Shown here: piece after piece, positions 45,736-55,193 of the stretch | How the letters are laid out: each line of letters starts with the position of its first letter | Numbering within the stretch: the first letter of the stretch is position 1 | DNA from: Methanobrevibacter sp. YE315 | GTDB taxonomy: Archaea > Methanobacteriota > Methanobacteria > Methanobacteriales > Methanobacteriaceae | Assembly (NCBI RefSeq): GCF_001548675.1 | Contig: NZ_CP010834.1 | Location: 1,585,501 to 1,649,500, forward strand | DNA: 64,000 bases | Direction of reading: 5' to 3' | Translations under genes and position numbers: made by a program | The notes under the pieces: generated by a model | What the model saw: the letters and a program-made list of their open reading frames with translations, nothing else | What the model was told of the DNA's origin: nothing | Databases searched by the model: none

Positions 45736-46701
45736 TCATTTCCAGAATCTTGGATATGTATCAGGTTTCATGAACACTTTAGAAACATTAACAGCAAAAC
45801 CGGAATCTGATTCTAAAATTTCATTGGAATTCAATAATGAATGACCTGCTCCAACTAATTCTCCCTTAAGAGTTTCAATTGCAACGATATCATTTTTTTG
45901 AATATTATCCGCCAATTCTGCAATACCTCCGCATGCAAGGTCCGCACCATGGCATATTGCATCAACTGCGGAGTCTTTAATAACGATTTTAGGCAAATAA
46001 TCAGCAGCCCGTTCCATCGGCATGATGGCTTTACGCAAGAATGATTCATCACCATCCTCTATCCAGAAATGGTATGCGTCAGTTACATCCTGAAGTGTAA
46101 CGAGATTATTCTTTTCATTGAAAGAACCTACTTGGGTTCTTCTAAGTTCTGCCATATGGGCTCCAACGCCTAATGCTTCACCAATATTGTGACAATAAGT
46201 TCTAACATAAGTTCCAGCTTCACATCCTATCCTGAATAAAACATCACGGCCTTCAATTTCATAAATTGTTGAATAATAAATGTTACGTGTTCTCAATTCA
46301 CGTTTTACAGCAGATTTTACAGGTGGAAGTTGGAATATCTTACCAGTGAATTCGGCAAATACTTCACGTATCCTTTCTTCTGGAACATCCTGGTGGAAAG
46401 TTAAAAGACAAACATACTCCTTAGGAGCAGTTAACAATAACTGAATAGCCCTTGTTGCATCATCCAATCCCACAGGCAAAATTCCGGTAACCTTAGGATC
46501 CAATGTTCCGCCATGTCCAGATTTCTCAACCGGTAAAATTCTTTTAATCCAAGAGTCGATTTCATGAGAAGTCGGACCGGATGGCTTATCCAAATTGATA
46601 ACACCTTTAGAAATATATTCAGACATTTCCCTTTCTTCAGGCTTACATCCAAAATCAGATGAAGTAAAACTTTTTGATTTAGTTACCATATCAAACTTCA
46701 T
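45736..46701 (-). CDS. cbf5: tRNA/rRNA pseudouridine synthase Cbf5
   Basis: This archaeal Cbf5 (dyskerin homologue) of 321 residues is the catalytic subunit of H/ACA RNPs and can act alone on tRNA U55. GVINLDKPSGPTSHEIDSW and the catalytic Asp in SGHGGTLDPKVTGILPVGL are present, and RTRNIYYSTIYEIEGRDVLF follows. The C-terminal PUA domain contains LPKIVIKDSAVDAICHGADL. The start at 46701 has a weak AAGG site. An internal ATG (MSEYISKGV) could also serve. It follows L14e but a terminator-like hairpin stands between them. Confidence 0.94.
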   Translation of the reverse strand: MKFDMVTKSKSFTSSDFGCKPEEREMSEYISKGVINLDKPSGPTSHEIDSWIKRILPVEKSGHGGTLDPKVTGILPVGLDDATRAIQLLLTAPKEYVCLLTFHQDVPEERIREVFAEFTGKIFQLPPVKSAVKRELRTRNIYYSTIYEIEGRDVLFRIGCEAGTYVRTYCHNIGEALGVGAHMAELRRTQVGSFNEKNNLVTLQDVTDAYHFWIEDGDESFLRKAIMPMERAADYLPKIVIKDSAVDAICHGADLACGGIAELADNIQKNDIVAIETLKGELVGAGHSLLNSNEILESDSGFAVNVSKVFMKPDTYPRFWK

Positions 46702-46740
46702 GAAAAAAACCTTGAATATTAATAAAAAAATAGTTAAATA

Positions 46741-46774
46741 AAAAAAGATATGAATAATAGTTTTAATTATTCAT
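46741..46774 (-). terminator. Terminator after L14e
   Basis: ATGAATAAT (46750-46758) and ATTATTCAT (46766-46774) form a perfect 9-base stem directly after the L14e stop. A T-run follows on the minus strand (46746-46741 and beyond). This is a good candidate for the end of the L3-to-L14e superoperon. Confidence 0.6.
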
Positions 46775-46996
46775 TTATAAGTCAGCTAAAGCTGCTTTGA
46801 TAGATTCAGCATCGCCAGAAACATCAATAGAATCTGCAGTTGGTTCTAAGTGAGCAATATTACATCTTCTGTTTTTAACAGCTTCACCAATTACTTCTAC
46901 AAAGTTTTCATCGATAATTTCAACGATTGCACATTTTTCGCCTGCTTCTCTACCAGCAGTTTTAACACATACTCTACCTACTTCGATTGATGCCAT
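46775..46996 (-). CDS. rpl14e: Large ribosomal subunit protein L14e
   Basis: Archaeal L14e of 73 residues has a KOW-type SH3 fold. SIEVGRVCVKTAGREAGEKC and VEVIGEAVKNRRCNIAHLEP are diagnostic. It has a GGTGAT ribosome binding site and immediately follows cmk. Confidence 0.95.
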   Translation of the reverse strand: MASIEVGRVCVKTAGREAGEKCAIVEIIDENFVEVIGEAVKNRRCNIAHLEPTADSIDVSGDAESIKAALADL

Positions 46997-47518
46997 TTAT
47001 ATCACCTTTAATGTTGTTGTAATGATTTCTGATATGCTTTCAGGGTCAAAGCTATCAGTATTTATAATTAAATCATAAATATCCATGTTTTTAATGTCAA
47101 TGTCATGGATAAGTTTATATCTTAAAGCCTCACTTTTTTCACGGAGAATAATTTCTCCTTTAGCTATCTCAACAGACTTGTTTTCCCTTTGAGCTATTCT
47201 TTTAGAACGAACATCAAATGGAGTCATTAACCAAACTCTTAAATCAGCATTTTCAACAAAGAAGGCTGATAATCTTCCTTCGATTATTAGATTATCTGAA
47301 GATTTAGCTTTTTCAGCTTGCCTTTTATCAATTTCTTTATCAATATCATCATTACCTTCGGCAAATTCGCTGAATTCAAGAACACTCATTCCCATTTCAG
47401 CAGCCATTTCCCTAAAAATGAAACCTGCAGAAATATACGGAATGTTTAATTCGTCACTCAACACTTCAGCAAGTGTTGTAGTTCCGGTTCCCGCTAATCC
47501 GCCGATTGTAATTATCAT
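46997..47518 (-). CDS. cmk: Cytidylate kinase (archaeal type)
   Basis: This enzyme of 173 residues phosphorylates CMP and dCMP with ATP. The P-loop is in GGLAGTGTTTLAEVLSDELN (residues 6-25). The segments NLIIEGRLSAFF and VWLMTPFDVRSKRIAQREN supply substrate and lid residues. The ATG overlaps the L34e stop by one base. Cmk within the ribosomal cluster is the conserved euryarchaeal arrangement. Confidence 0.95.
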   Translation of the reverse strand: MIITIGGLAGTGTTTLAEVLSDELNIPYISAGFIFREMAAEMGMSVLEFSEFAEGNDDIDKEIDKRQAEKAKSSDNLIIEGRLSAFFVENADLRVWLMTPFDVRSKRIAQRENKSVEIAKGEIILREKSEALRYKLIHDIDIKNMDIYDLIINTDSFDPESISEIITTTLKVI

Positions 47519-47784
47519 TATTTTCTAGCCTCGTTTTTGAAATATTTACGAGCACAACTTGAGCATAAGTACCCACCAAATGGACGGTTAGGTCTTTTTG
47601 CTGTTTTTGATAATTTTCCAATTTCATATGGACGTCCACGAGGAACTCCATGTAATACTGCACCACACTCAGCACAAACATGCTTAGATGGTTTTTTCTT
47701 TTTATATCTTAAAACATTAGCTCCGCCAGGAGTGTTTTTATGAATTCTTTTATATGATCTTGATCTAAACCTATTTGCAGGCAT
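47518..47784 (-). CDS. rpl34e: Large ribosomal subunit protein L34e
   Basis: Archaeal L34e of 88 residues with a zinc site formed by [10 protein letters not shown] and CSSCARKYF. The N-terminus [20 protein letters not shown] is typical. It is co-transcribed with cmk by one-base overlap. Confidence 0.95.
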   Translation of the reverse strand: MPANRFRSRSYKRIHKNTPGGANVLRYKKKKPSKHVCAECGAVLHGVPRGRPYEIGKLSKTAKRPNRPFGGYLCSSCARKYFKNEARK

Positions 47785-47901
47785 TTAATCACCTTAATAA
47801 TTTTTAATAAAATATTTAATAATTGTGTAATAGCGTATTCAAAATAGAATACTATAATATATTTTTCTCATTATTAATAAATGTATAGTTTTTAGGCAAA
47901 T

Positions 47902-48480
47902 TTAGAACCCTTGTTTGAATCCTAAATATTTTCTTAAAATCTGACTCATACCAAAGGTACAAATCATATACCATAATAACCAACCAATTCCATAAGGGAT
48001 AGTAGCTTTACCACCGTACATTACACTTCCTAATGCGTGCCAAATTGGAGTTAAAGTAATCCAATATACGGTTTGAGGCAATATAATAACTAAATCATTT
48101 ATTGCAGAAGATCTCATCCAAAAGAATATCAAAATAATCGGAACGAAAGTTACAAACATCGGTTTGAACTGTTCAGTCATCATAGCTGTTTGATCTTTCA
48201 TCATTTCAGCCTGTTCAGCCTGAAGTTTTGCAATTTCTTTCCCGTCCCCTCTTTTTTGAGCATCTCTTAATCTTTTATTAAACTCTTTCATACTTGCCTG
48301 TCTTTCATTTAATTCATCTTGATCAACTAAATATTTATTAGCAACAGTAGTTATCAAAGAAACGATGAACGCAATAATCAAAACAGTTAAAGCAGGGTTA
48401 GTTGGATTCGGATCCATCGCTAATATCGGATTGAAAATGGAATTCAATACACCATAAACTGGTCCCAATAAATCAGCCAT
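47902..48480 (-). CDS. DUF106 membrane protein (YidC/Oxa1/EMC3 superfamily)
   Basis: This protein of 192 residues starts from the ATG at 48480, seven bases behind GAGG. The earlier ATG at 48486 is too close to that site. It has an N-terminal membrane helix (ALTVLIIAFIVSLITTVANK), a cytoplasmic coiled coil (MKEFNKRLRDAQKRGDGKEI), then two further helices (FVTFVPIILIFFWM and IGWLLWYMICTFGM). This is the layout of archaeal DUF106 proteins, which structural work places in the Oxa1 insertase superfamily. Its location next to secY supports a role in membrane protein insertion. Confidence 0.92.
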   Translation of the reverse strand: MADLLGPVYGVLNSIFNPILAMDPNPTNPALTVLIIAFIVSLITTVANKYLVDQDELNERQASMKEFNKRLRDAQKRGDGKEIAKLQAEQAEMMKDQTAMMTEQFKPMFVTFVPIILIFFWMRSSAINDLVIILPQTVYWITLTPIWHALGSVMYGGKATIPYGIGWLLWYMICTFGMSQILRKYLGFKQGF

Positions 48481-48490
48481 AATCATACCT

Positions 48491-49051
48491 CTATAAATTT
48501 AATACATTCACTAATTTGGAAACTGAAGAATTTAAATGATTATCATGATTTTCGACAATTTTAACAGTAGCTCCAGTTAAAGTTGCATAAGCCATTGAAG
48601 TAGCTCTGTTCATTTCTTGATGTAACTTGATATCCTTAGCTTTTTGAACATCTCTTTGACGAGTTTCGTCATTTAATCTTCTGTAAATAATTTCATCAGG
48701 GTTTGCTTCAATCAATATGAAAAGATCCGGCTGCAATTGTTCTAAAACCCAAATTGGCAAGCCCGGTAAGAATCCGGCCGGAGTATTGATTGTACAATGA
48801 GTATCCACAATAACATTATCATTTTCAGATCTTTCTTTAATTTCCTTAGCAGCTTTAGCTTGAATTTCTTTTTGTGTTTCAGCTGGTAATTTTCTTAAAG
48901 AATCCCTGTCTTCAACAAGACCCTCTTTAATAGCAATTTCAGTCATTATGTCACCATAATTTAAGTGTACATAATCAACTTCTTCAAGTGCTTTTTTGAG
49001 TAATGTTGTACTTCCAGAACCTGGAATACCTGTTAATACTACTAATTTCAA
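48491..49051 (-). CDS. adkA: Adenylate kinase (archaeal AdkA type)
   Basis: This enzyme of 186 residues equilibrates AMP, ADP and ATP. The P-loop is in LTGIPGSGSTTLLKKALEEV (residues 6-25), and VIVDTHCTINTPAGFLPGLP and RRLNDETRQRDVQ supply AMP-site and lid elements. It starts with TTG at 49051, supported by GAGGGA five bases upstream. The secY-adk linkage is shared by archaea and bacteria. Confidence 0.95.
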   Translation of the reverse strand: MKLVVLTGIPGSGSTTLLKKALEEVDYVHLNYGDIMTEIAIKEGLVEDRDSLRKLPAETQKEIQAKAAKEIKERSENDNVIVDTHCTINTPAGFLPGLPIWVLEQLQPDLFILIEANPDEIIYRRLNDETRQRDVQKAKDIKLHQEMNRATSMAYATLTGATVKIVENHDNHLNSSVSKLVNVLNL

Positions 49052-49095
49052 TTTAATCCCTCTTTATTTGTTAAAAAGAAAAAAATAGAAGATAT

Positions 49096-50454
49096 TTAAT
49101 CTCCTAAGAATTTTCTAAGAAGTGGATTTGCTGACATGAGTTGTTCCTCTGCCATTTCTTCATAAAGCTTATGAAGAATACCTACAGTAAGCAATACACC
49201 AGTACCTCCACCTAAAGCACTGGTTAAATCTGCAAGGAATGCAATAAGTCCTACATAGACCCCACTGATAATAGTGAGTGCAGGAATATATTTCTTTAAA
49301 ATTTTATATAATTGACGTTTACTACTTCTGAAACCAGGAATCTGAATACCTGAGTTATAAAGTTGTTCAGAAATCTTTTTAGCATTTAATCCACTGATTT
49401 CTACCCACAAGTATGAGAATAAAATACAACATACAATGAAAAATATTGCATATACAAGTACATGAAGCGGTTCAGTTACAAACATTTGTAACTTAGGAGT
49501 GGATAATAACCAAGCAATACCATCCACCGCTTTACCGTTCTCTGTGCGTCCTAAAATTGGGAAACCAATTTTTTGGAAAATGTTTGCAAACAATGTTACG
49601 TTAACGAGTAAAGCACTTGTTAAGATAACTGGCATGTTACTTGAATAAACAAATTTCAAAGGATATTTACCGACAGATCCTCTAATTCTTCCATGACCTC
49701 TAACGCTACCATGGGAAATAGGAATTTCAACTCTCATGGCCTCTCCATAAAGAACAACCAGGAATACAATAATAGTTGCGATTAATGGAATCAATATACT
49801 GAAGTCAGGACGACCTGCAGCACATAGTTGGATAAATTTAGGAAGAATACCTGCAAATAAACCATCAGAACCATTCAAAATACTGAAAGTACCAACAATA
49901 ATTTGTTGACATACACCTGCAGCAATGAATAACCCGATACCACTACCGAATCCCCATTTTGAAACAACTTCATCAAGGTAAATAATAACTAATGCACCAA
50001 TAACAAGTTGAAGAATCAAAATAAATGTGTATGAACTGTCAATAGGTGTTAAGTTACCTGTTAATACCAAAACACTTGCTTCAAATACAGTGAAAACAAT
50101 AGAAAGTATTTTTTGAGTAGCTTGGAAATGAGATTTATCTTTATGGGATGACAAATCCAATTCTAAAAGATTTGAACCCACTAATAATTGTAAAACAATG
50201 GATGCTGTAACAATCGGACCAATACCTAATGTAAGGATTGAACCGAAACTTCCAGCCATAACTGCTCTTAATTGAGCAAATGAATCAATAGCTCCCGGAA
50301 TTAAACCATATAATGGAATTTGAGTTAATATAAAGTATAAAACTAAAACAAGAGCTGTCCATTTAAGTTTTTCGTTAAAATCTTCTCTGTGAACAGGAGA
50401 TTTAACTTCCGGGACAACTTTAAATATTGGCTCTAAAACTTCTAGCGCGGACAT
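49096..50454 (-). CDS. secY: Preprotein translocase subunit SecY
   Basis: This central pore subunit of the Sec translocon has 452 residues and ten hydrophobic segments. LYFILTQIPLYGLIPGAIDS near residue 40 includes the conserved TM1 and plug region. GIGPIVTASIVLQLLVGSNL is TM2, and HGSVRGHGRIRGSVGKYPLK is a cytoplasmic loop that contacts ribosomes. The C-terminus SANPLLRKFLGD is typical. It follows L15, the universal arrangement. Confidence 0.97.
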   Translation of the reverse strand: MSALEVLEPIFKVVPEVKSPVHREDFNEKLKWTALVLVLYFILTQIPLYGLIPGAIDSFAQLRAVMAGSFGSILTLGIGPIVTASIVLQLLVGSNLLELDLSSHKDKSHFQATQKILSIVFTVFEASVLVLTGNLTPIDSSYTFILILQLVIGALVIIYLDEVVSKWGFGSGIGLFIAAGVCQQIIVGTFSILNGSDGLFAGILPKFIQLCAAGRPDFSILIPLIATIIVFLVVLYGEAMRVEIPISHGSVRGHGRIRGSVGKYPLKFVYSSNMPVILTSALLVNVTLFANIFQKIGFPILGRTENGKAVDGIAWLLSTPKLQMFVTEPLHVLVYAIFFIVCCILFSYLWVEISGLNAKKISEQLYNSGIQIPGFRSSKRQLYKILKKYIPALTIISGVYVGLIAFLADLTSALGGGTGVLLTVGILHKLYEEMAEEQLMSANPLLRKFLGD

Positions 50455-50495
50455 TTTATTCCCCTATAATAATTAATTATTAATAGAGAAAAAAG

Positions 50496-50933
50496 CTATA
50501 ATTCTATAGCTTCTCCTCCTAATTCTTCAATTTTTTCAATAGCAGCTGCGGAAAACTTAGGAGCTGAAATTATGAAAGTTTTGGAAATTTTACCTTTAGA
50601 TAAAACTTTATCAAAACCTAATTCAGTTACATCAATGACAATTGCATCTCCATCTTTGGATGCTTTTCCTTGTGCAATTAAATCATCAGCTTGTTCTTCT
50701 AAGTAACTTAAATTAACAGCATTAACTTTTTTAATCATTTTTTGAGGTCTTTTGAAACCATGTTTACCAAAGTGATCAGGGTCGTGGATTACAGTCCAAG
50801 TCCAGTGTTGTTTACCCATACCGGCTTTTCCTTTTCCACCTTTGTTACCTGCACCTCTACGTTTTTTGGTACATCCTCCACCGTTGGATCTAGAACCTCT
50901 TTGTTTGTTAATTTTACGTTTTGTTCTAATCAT
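50496..50933 (-). CDS. rpl15: Large ribosomal subunit protein L15
   Basis: Archaeal L15 of 145 residues. RTKRKINKQRGSRSNGGGCT and KKRRGAGNKGGKGKAGMGKQ form the basic glycine-rich extension that threads into 23S rRNA. HFGKHGFKRPQKMIKKVNAV and the C-terminal domain are complete. It is followed by secY after 41 bases. Confidence 0.97.
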   Translation of the reverse strand: MIRTKRKINKQRGSRSNGGGCTKKRRGAGNKGGKGKAGMGKQHWTWTVIHDPDHFGKHGFKRPQKMIKKVNAVNLSYLEEQADDLIAQGKASKDGDAIVIDVTELGFDKVLSKGKISKTFIISAPKFSAAAIEKIEELGGEAIEL

Positions 50934-50948
50934 AAATATACACCTGAT

Positions 50949-51407
50949 TTAAAGCATTCTTTTTGCAAGATCTTTAATTTCTTCTCCCCTGTAACCTAAA
51001 GATCCACCTTCTTTTACAGATAAACGGATGTCTTCATATCCTTTTCTTGGAGGGTGTAAACGGAATACAGGTTTAATTCCAACATCAGCTAATTTAACTT
51101 TAGAATCGATTAAAGCTTCAGCTAAATCAGCAATGTCTTTGTAATCAGTATTTTCAGCAACGTATTCATCAGTGACTTTTACATTTCCTGGGAGTCTACC
51201 TCTTTTAGCAATGATAGCAGCTAAAGTTTCTGCATCAATTTCACCCCAGGTGATGTAATCCTTAGCTTTTTGAAGCATACCTTCATAACTAGGATTTTCT
51301 TCAACGATTACTGCGTGGCTGATTCTGTTAAGTCTTAACATGTCTAATGTGTCAGCAATATTTTTAATGACACCGGTAGTTCCTCTAACTCTAATAACCA
51401 AAAACAT
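50949..51407 (-). CDS. rpl30: Large ribosomal subunit protein L30
   Basis: Archaeal L30 of 152 residues from the ATG at 51407, which lies behind GGTGATTACT. The upstream GTG at 51419 is inside that site. [20 protein letters not shown] and the long archaeal extension containing [20 protein letters not shown] are clear. It sits between S5 and L15. Confidence 0.95.
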   Translation of the reverse strand: MFLVIRVRGTTGVIKNIADTLDMLRLNRISHAVIVEENPSYEGMLQKAKDYITWGEIDAETLAAIIAKRGRLPGNVKVTDEYVAENTDYKDIADLAEALIDSKVKLADVGIKPVFRLHPPRKGYEDIRLSVKEGGSLGYRGEEIKDLAKRML

Positions 51408-51419
51408 AGTAATCACCAT

Positions 51420-52061
51420 CTAGTAGTTAACTCCCATTTTTTTGAGGTCTTCTTTGGTAGCTTTAACATTACTTAATTCTTTTAAAGCATCGAATACTGC
51501 ATTAGCAAAGTTAACAGTAGTTTGGGTTTGTCCGAAAGATTGTGACCATACATCGTGAATACCAGCAAGTTTTAAGATAGTTTTACCAACATCACCGATT
51601 ACTAAACCGACTCCTGCAGGAGCTGGCATTAAGGTAACGCTTACACTACTGGTTTTACCTTGTACTTTGAAAGGAACTGTGTGTTCTCTTCCACAAACAC
51701 AACCCCAATCTCCACAACCTCTTCTTACTTTAATAATGTTGTATTTAGCGTTGTCTACAGCTTTTCTAATAGCAGGACCAACCTCTTTAGCTTTACCTTG
51801 GCCTAATCCTACGTATCCGTCTTTGTTACCAACAGCAACAATTACTCTGAAATTAACTTTTCTACCAGATTTATGCATCCTTTGAACTAAGTTAACATCC
51901 ATTACTTCTTCTTCTAAATCTGGAATTAAGGCATCAACTATTTCTAATTCCATAATTGGAAGACCTTTTTCAAAGATTTCATCGATATCAGTAATGGTTC
52001 CATCTTTAACTAATTTACCCATTTTAGTTTTAGGTTCCCATTCATCAATATTAAAACTCAT
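51420..52061 (-). CDS. rps5: Small ribosomal subunit protein S5
   Basis: Archaeal S5 (S2e homologue) of 213 residues. [20 protein letters not shown] and [20 protein letters not shown] form the double-stranded RNA-binding domain, and [20 protein letters not shown] the C-terminal domain. [16 protein letters not shown] carries three cysteines typical of archaeal members. Gaps to L18 and L30 are only a few bases. Confidence 0.97.
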   Translation of the reverse strand: MSFNIDEWEPKTKMGKLVKDGTITDIDEIFEKGLPIMELEIVDALIPDLEEEVMDVNLVQRMHKSGRKVNFRVIVAVGNKDGYVGLGQGKAKEVGPAIRKAVDNAKYNIIKVRRGCGDWGCVCGREHTVPFKVQGKTSSVSVTLMPAPAGVGLVIGDVGKTILKLAGIHDVWSQSFGQTQTTVNFANAVFDALKELSNVKATKEDLKKMGVNY

Positions 52062-52063
52062 AG

Positions 52064-52645
52064 TTATACCTCTGCCTCATCAATATTCTTAATAGTTTCA
52101 TCAAAGTTTTCCGGTAAATCTTTAGGATTAAGTCCTCTTTCAAAATACTTTGAGAATTTTTCAGCAACTTCTTCTGCATCTAAGGATTCAGCATAATTTG
52201 CAACATGTTCTCCTCTGATACGTTCATCTTCAGGGAAAATGAAATCGCCGTGAGGGATATCTAAACCTGCATCAACAGCACCTTTAAGAGCTGCAAATAC
52301 TTTAGATCCTTTAATTGGAGATTTTAAACCAATATCTAAAATCGCACTTTCAACACCTTTAGCTAAAGCTCTTTTAGCACAGAGATAAGCGGTTAAGTAA
52401 AATGCTGAAATGTTATTAGTGTGACCTAAGTAACCGAAACTAGCTAATTGTTTACTTACAGCAGAAGCAACAGTGATATCTCCTTCAGGAGCATAATCAA
52501 TAACTTGAACGGTTGCATGAGAATTTGAAACTCTAACAACTAAACGAGATTTGTCATAATCAACTAATTTCATTCTAGCTGCATAATCAGTTTTACCTTC
52601 TCTTCTTCTTCTGAATGCTACTTTATAATTAGTTCCATGTGCCAT
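52064..52645 (-). CDS. rpl18: Large ribosomal subunit protein L18
   Basis: Archaeal L18 (eukaryotic uL18) of 193 residues, a 5S rRNA binder. [39 protein letters not shown] and [20 protein letters not shown] are diagnostic. Length matches archaeal members, which are longer than bacterial L18. It follows L19e by two bases. Confidence 0.97.
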   Translation of the reverse strand: MAHGTNYKVAFRRRREGKTDYAARMKLVDYDKSRLVVRVSNSHATVQVIDYAPEGDITVASAVSKQLASFGYLGHTNNISAFYLTAYLCAKRALAKGVESAILDIGLKSPIKGSKVFAALKGAVDAGLDIPHGDFIFPEDERIRGEHVANYAESLDAEEVAEKFSKYFERGLNPKDLPENFDETIKNIDEAEV

Positions 52646-52647
52646 GT

Positions 52648-53103
52648 TTATTCATCTCCTTTAATCATATCATGGTCACGGGCGTAGTTTCTCATGTAAG
52701 ATTTACTTCTGAATGCGCCACCCTTAGCCATTTTGTATAATTTACGATAGGTAGTAGCATCGATAATTTCTTCTTCACGCATTTCTTTAAGATCTTTTCT
52801 TAAAGCCCTTATAGTAGTCATCCAAGCTTTTTTCTTAGGGGTACGTGCTTTTTTAGCTCCTTTTACACTACCTCTACCTTTTCTTTTACCTTTTGCTTTT
52901 TGTTCTTTAATTTTTTTAGATCTATAGCTACTAATACCTTTTTCAGGTTTTGCTTTAATAGCTCCGTCGTTAATTAACTGCTTTACTCCTTCTCTAGTAA
53001 TCGCCATGGATACTTCTTCTAATCTTTCCGGATCGATCCATACACGATTAAGCCCTACTTTGAGTATACTAGCAGCTAATCTTCTTTGAGTTGTAAGATT
53101 CAT
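52648..53103 (-). CDS. rpl19e: Large ribosomal subunit protein L19e
   Basis: Archaeal L19e of 151 residues, highly basic. NLTTQRRLAASILKVGLNRV and the helix-rich KRKGRGSVKGAKKARTPKKK region, then WMTTIRALRKDLKEM, are characteristic. It is separated from L32e by 131 bases, the longest gap inside the superoperon. That gap holds a TATA-like element and an inverted repeat. Confidence 0.96.
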   Translation of the reverse strand: MNLTTQRRLAASILKVGLNRVWIDPERLEEVSMAITREGVKQLINDGAIKAKPEKGISSYRSKKIKEQKAKGKRKGRGSVKGAKKARTPKKKAWMTTIRALRKDLKEMREEEIIDATTYRKLYKMAKGGAFRSKSYMRNYARDHDMIKGDE

Positions 53104-53136
53104 ATATATAATCCTCCATATTCAGCCTAGCTGATT

Positions 53137-53153
53137 AATTTAGATAAAATCTA
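53137..53153 (-). promoter_or_regulatory. Hairpin in the L32e-L19e gap
   Basis: TTTAGAT and ATCTAAA are perfect 7-base arms around AAA, 34 bases upstream of the L19e start. Together with a TATA-like stretch at about 53215-53226 it could be an internal promoter with a short structured leader, or part of a processing site. Confidence 0.3.
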
Positions 53154-53234
53154 AATTCCCTTTTTAATTTTATTTTACAGTCAATACAATTCATTAAAAA
53201 CCCCGGAATCGATTGACTTATAAATATGATTAAT

Positions 53235-53564
53235 TTATTTATTTAAAACTTTAATTCCGAGTTCTGATGCTTTTTGTAACATCAAATCTTTTTTCCTTTT
53301 TCCGATAGAAGCGCTTATTCTTGCAGCATCAGTAGCTGGGTCTAAGTCTTCTAATTCTTTCATATTATGAACAAGAACATCATTATATCCTGAAGGGTGT
53401 AAATACCTAATAGCTCTAGGGGTTCTGTAACCAATAGCTGGCATGTCAGGTTTTCCTGCTTCATATCTTCTCATTTTACTGGTTTTACCTCTAGGGCGTC
53501 TCCATTTGATTCCAAGTTTTTTATAACGAGCATATTCTTGTCTTTTAAATCTTTTATTAGCCAT
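53235..53564 (-). CDS. rpl32e: Large ribosomal subunit protein L32e
   Basis: Archaeal L32e of 109 residues. KRQEYARYKKLGIKWRRPRG and KPDMPAIGYRTPRAIRYLHP are diagnostic, and GYNDVLVHNMKELEDLDP follows. A GGTGAT ribosome binding site precedes the ATG. Confidence 0.96.
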   Translation of the reverse strand: MANKRFKRQEYARYKKLGIKWRRPRGKTSKMRRYEAGKPDMPAIGYRTPRAIRYLHPSGYNDVLVHNMKELEDLDPATDAARISASIGKRKKDLMLQKASELGIKVLNK

Positions 53565-53578
53565 TTAAATCACCAAAC

Positions 53579-54115
53579 TTATTCCTTGCTAGTTAAATAT
53601 ATTCCGTCTTGGAATACTCTAGGATCTCTTCCTTTAATTTTGGTCGCTTGTTCTAAGTTAGCCATAGTTTGACCAACATGTTCCTTATTAATACCTGTAA
53701 TTGTTACCTCATCACCTTTTACTGCTACTTCAGCACTGCCGACGATTTTAGCAGTTCTTGGGTGTCTTTCCCCGAGGAAATTATCAATTACTACTACATC
53801 ATTTTGAACTTTCACAGTCATTGGAAAGTGAGCAAAAACGATTTTCATGTGGTATGTGAAACCATCAGTTACACCGGTAATCATATTGTTAATGTGTGCT
53901 CTAGTGGTTCCAATCATTGCTTTGTCTTTCTTTTTTGGGAATGCAGTTTCTAAAACAACTACATCATCTTCTTCCTTAATACTTACATTAGGATAAGTAA
54001 ATTTTCTGGAGTCTTCTCCATTAGGTCCTTTTACAGAAACCTCATTATTTTCAATTATAACTTCAACGCCTTCAGGGATTTCAATTTCTTCCCTTATAGC
54101 TGCAGCTACTACCAT
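53579..54115 (-). CDS. rpl6: Large ribosomal subunit protein L6
   Basis: Archaeal L6 of 178 residues near the factor-binding site. Two repeated domains are visible. [20 protein letters not shown] and [19 protein letters not shown] come first. [20 protein letters not shown] and [18 protein letters not shown] follow. It lies between S8 and L32e in the standard order. Confidence 0.97.
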   Translation of the reverse strand: MVVAAAIREEIEIPEGVEVIIENNEVSVKGPNGEDSRKFTYPNVSIKEEDDVVVLETAFPKKKDKAMIGTTRAHINNMITGVTDGFTYHMKIVFAHFPMTVKVQNDVVVIDNFLGERHPRTAKIVGSAEVAVKGDEVTITGINKEHVGQTMANLEQATKIKGRDPRVFQDGIYLTSKE

Positions 54116-54123
54116 TTTATCAC

Positions 54124-54516
54124 CTAATACATGTAAGCCAACAAACGTCCGCCAATTCCTCTTTCCTTAGCCTCATAGTGAGTCATAATTCCTTCAGGAG
54201 TTGTGACGATTAAAATACCAAAGTTTTTTGCTGGCAAATATCTTTTTTCAAATTTCTCAAATTCATCTTTCTTAACAGCATGACGAGGTTTGATAACACC
54301 ACATTTGTTAATGTTACCTTCTAATTCTACTATGAATTTTCCTGCCCTGTTGTCATCAATATATTCAAAATTACCAATATAATTCTCTTTTTGCATAGTG
54401 CTTAACACTTGTCCAATTAATTTAGACGCAGGAGAAATAACACAAGAGTCATTAACTTGTAATTCGTTATTTCTGATATTAGTTAAAGCATCAGCAAGAG
54501 GATCCATAAGACTCAT
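54124..54516 (-). CDS. rps8: Small ribosomal subunit protein S8
   Basis: Archaeal S8 of 130 residues binds the central domain of 16S r[20 protein letters not shown], and near the C-terminus [20 protein letters not shown] with [12 protein letters not shown], are diagnostic. A GAGG ribosome binding site lies 8 bases before the ATG. Confidence 0.97.
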   Translation of the reverse strand: MSLMDPLADALTNIRNNELQVNDSCVISPASKLIGQVLSTMQKENYIGNFEYIDDNRAGKFIVELEGNINKCGVIKPRHAVKKDEFEKFEKRYLPAKNFGILIVTTPEGIMTHYEAKERGIGGRLLAYMY

Positions 54517-54527
54517 ATTTATAACCT

Positions 54528-54671
54528 CTAATTATATTTTTTAAATCCTATTTTAGGGGCAATTTCCCTAAAACATTGTCTGCATAAGTTTAATCCATAT
54601 CTACTAATCATAGCAGAATGGTCTCCGCAACGACTACATTTTTTAGCAGCTTTTCCGTATTTTCTTGGCAA
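54528..54671 (-). CDS. rps14: Small ribosomal subunit protein S14 (zinc type)
   Basis: This 47-residue protein, easily missed because it is short, begins with a TTG codon at 54671 behind a GGTGAT site 3 bases away. The product starts [20 protein letters not shown] and ends [24 protein letters not shown] and CRQC are the zinc ligands. The N-terminus PRKYGKA matches archaeal S14 exactly, which supports the non-ATG start. It lies between L5 and S8. Confidence 0.94.
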   Translation of the reverse strand: MPRKYGKAAKKCSRCGDHSAMISRYGLNLCRQCFREIAPKIGFKKYN

Positions 54672-54680
54672 AATATCACC

Positions 54681-55193
54681 TTATTCTGTTACATAATTAA
54701 CTTTGAAGTTTTCTTCCATAAATTTCATAGTTTCTTCTTTAGAAATTCTATGTTTTTGAGGAACTTTCTTTTGTTGGATTTTTCTTTTAGAAATTCTGTA
54801 ACCTGGTTTTTCAAAAGTAACAGAAACATTCATACCAAAAATACCAATATCAGGATTATATCTCATACCTGGAATATCAATATGTTCTCTAATACCAAAA
54901 GAAAGGTTTCCTTGAGCATCAAATTGAGTAGGTTTAATATTTCTACTAATACCTTCTAATACCATATCAATAGCTTTATCTGCTTTTTCTCCACGTAAAG
55001 TTAATTTACATGCGATTGGTTGTTTTTTCCTAATACCCCATTCAGGATTAGTTACTTTAGAGTAAGTTTTAACTGGGGTTTGATCGAACATTTGTTCTAA
55101 AAGGGTAATAGCACGGGATAATTTTTCACCTGCTTCACCAACACCAATACTTACAGTAGCTTTTTCGATACGTACTTCATTCATTGGGTTCAT
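54681..55193 (-). CDS. rpl5: Large ribosomal subunit protein L5
   Basis: Archaeal L5 of 170 residues binds 5S rRNA at the central protuberance. [40 protein letters not shown] and [20 protein letters not shown] are typical. The start overlaps the S4e stop by four bases, so translation is coupled. Confidence 0.97.
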   Translation of the reverse strand: MNPMNEVRIEKATVSIGVGEAGEKLSRAITLLEQMFDQTPVKTYSKVTNPEWGIRKKQPIACKLTLRGEKADKAIDMVLEGISRNIKPTQFDAQGNLSFGIREHIDIPGMRYNPDIGIFGMNVSVTFEKPGYRISKRKIQQKKVPQKHRISKEETMKFMEENFKVNYVTE

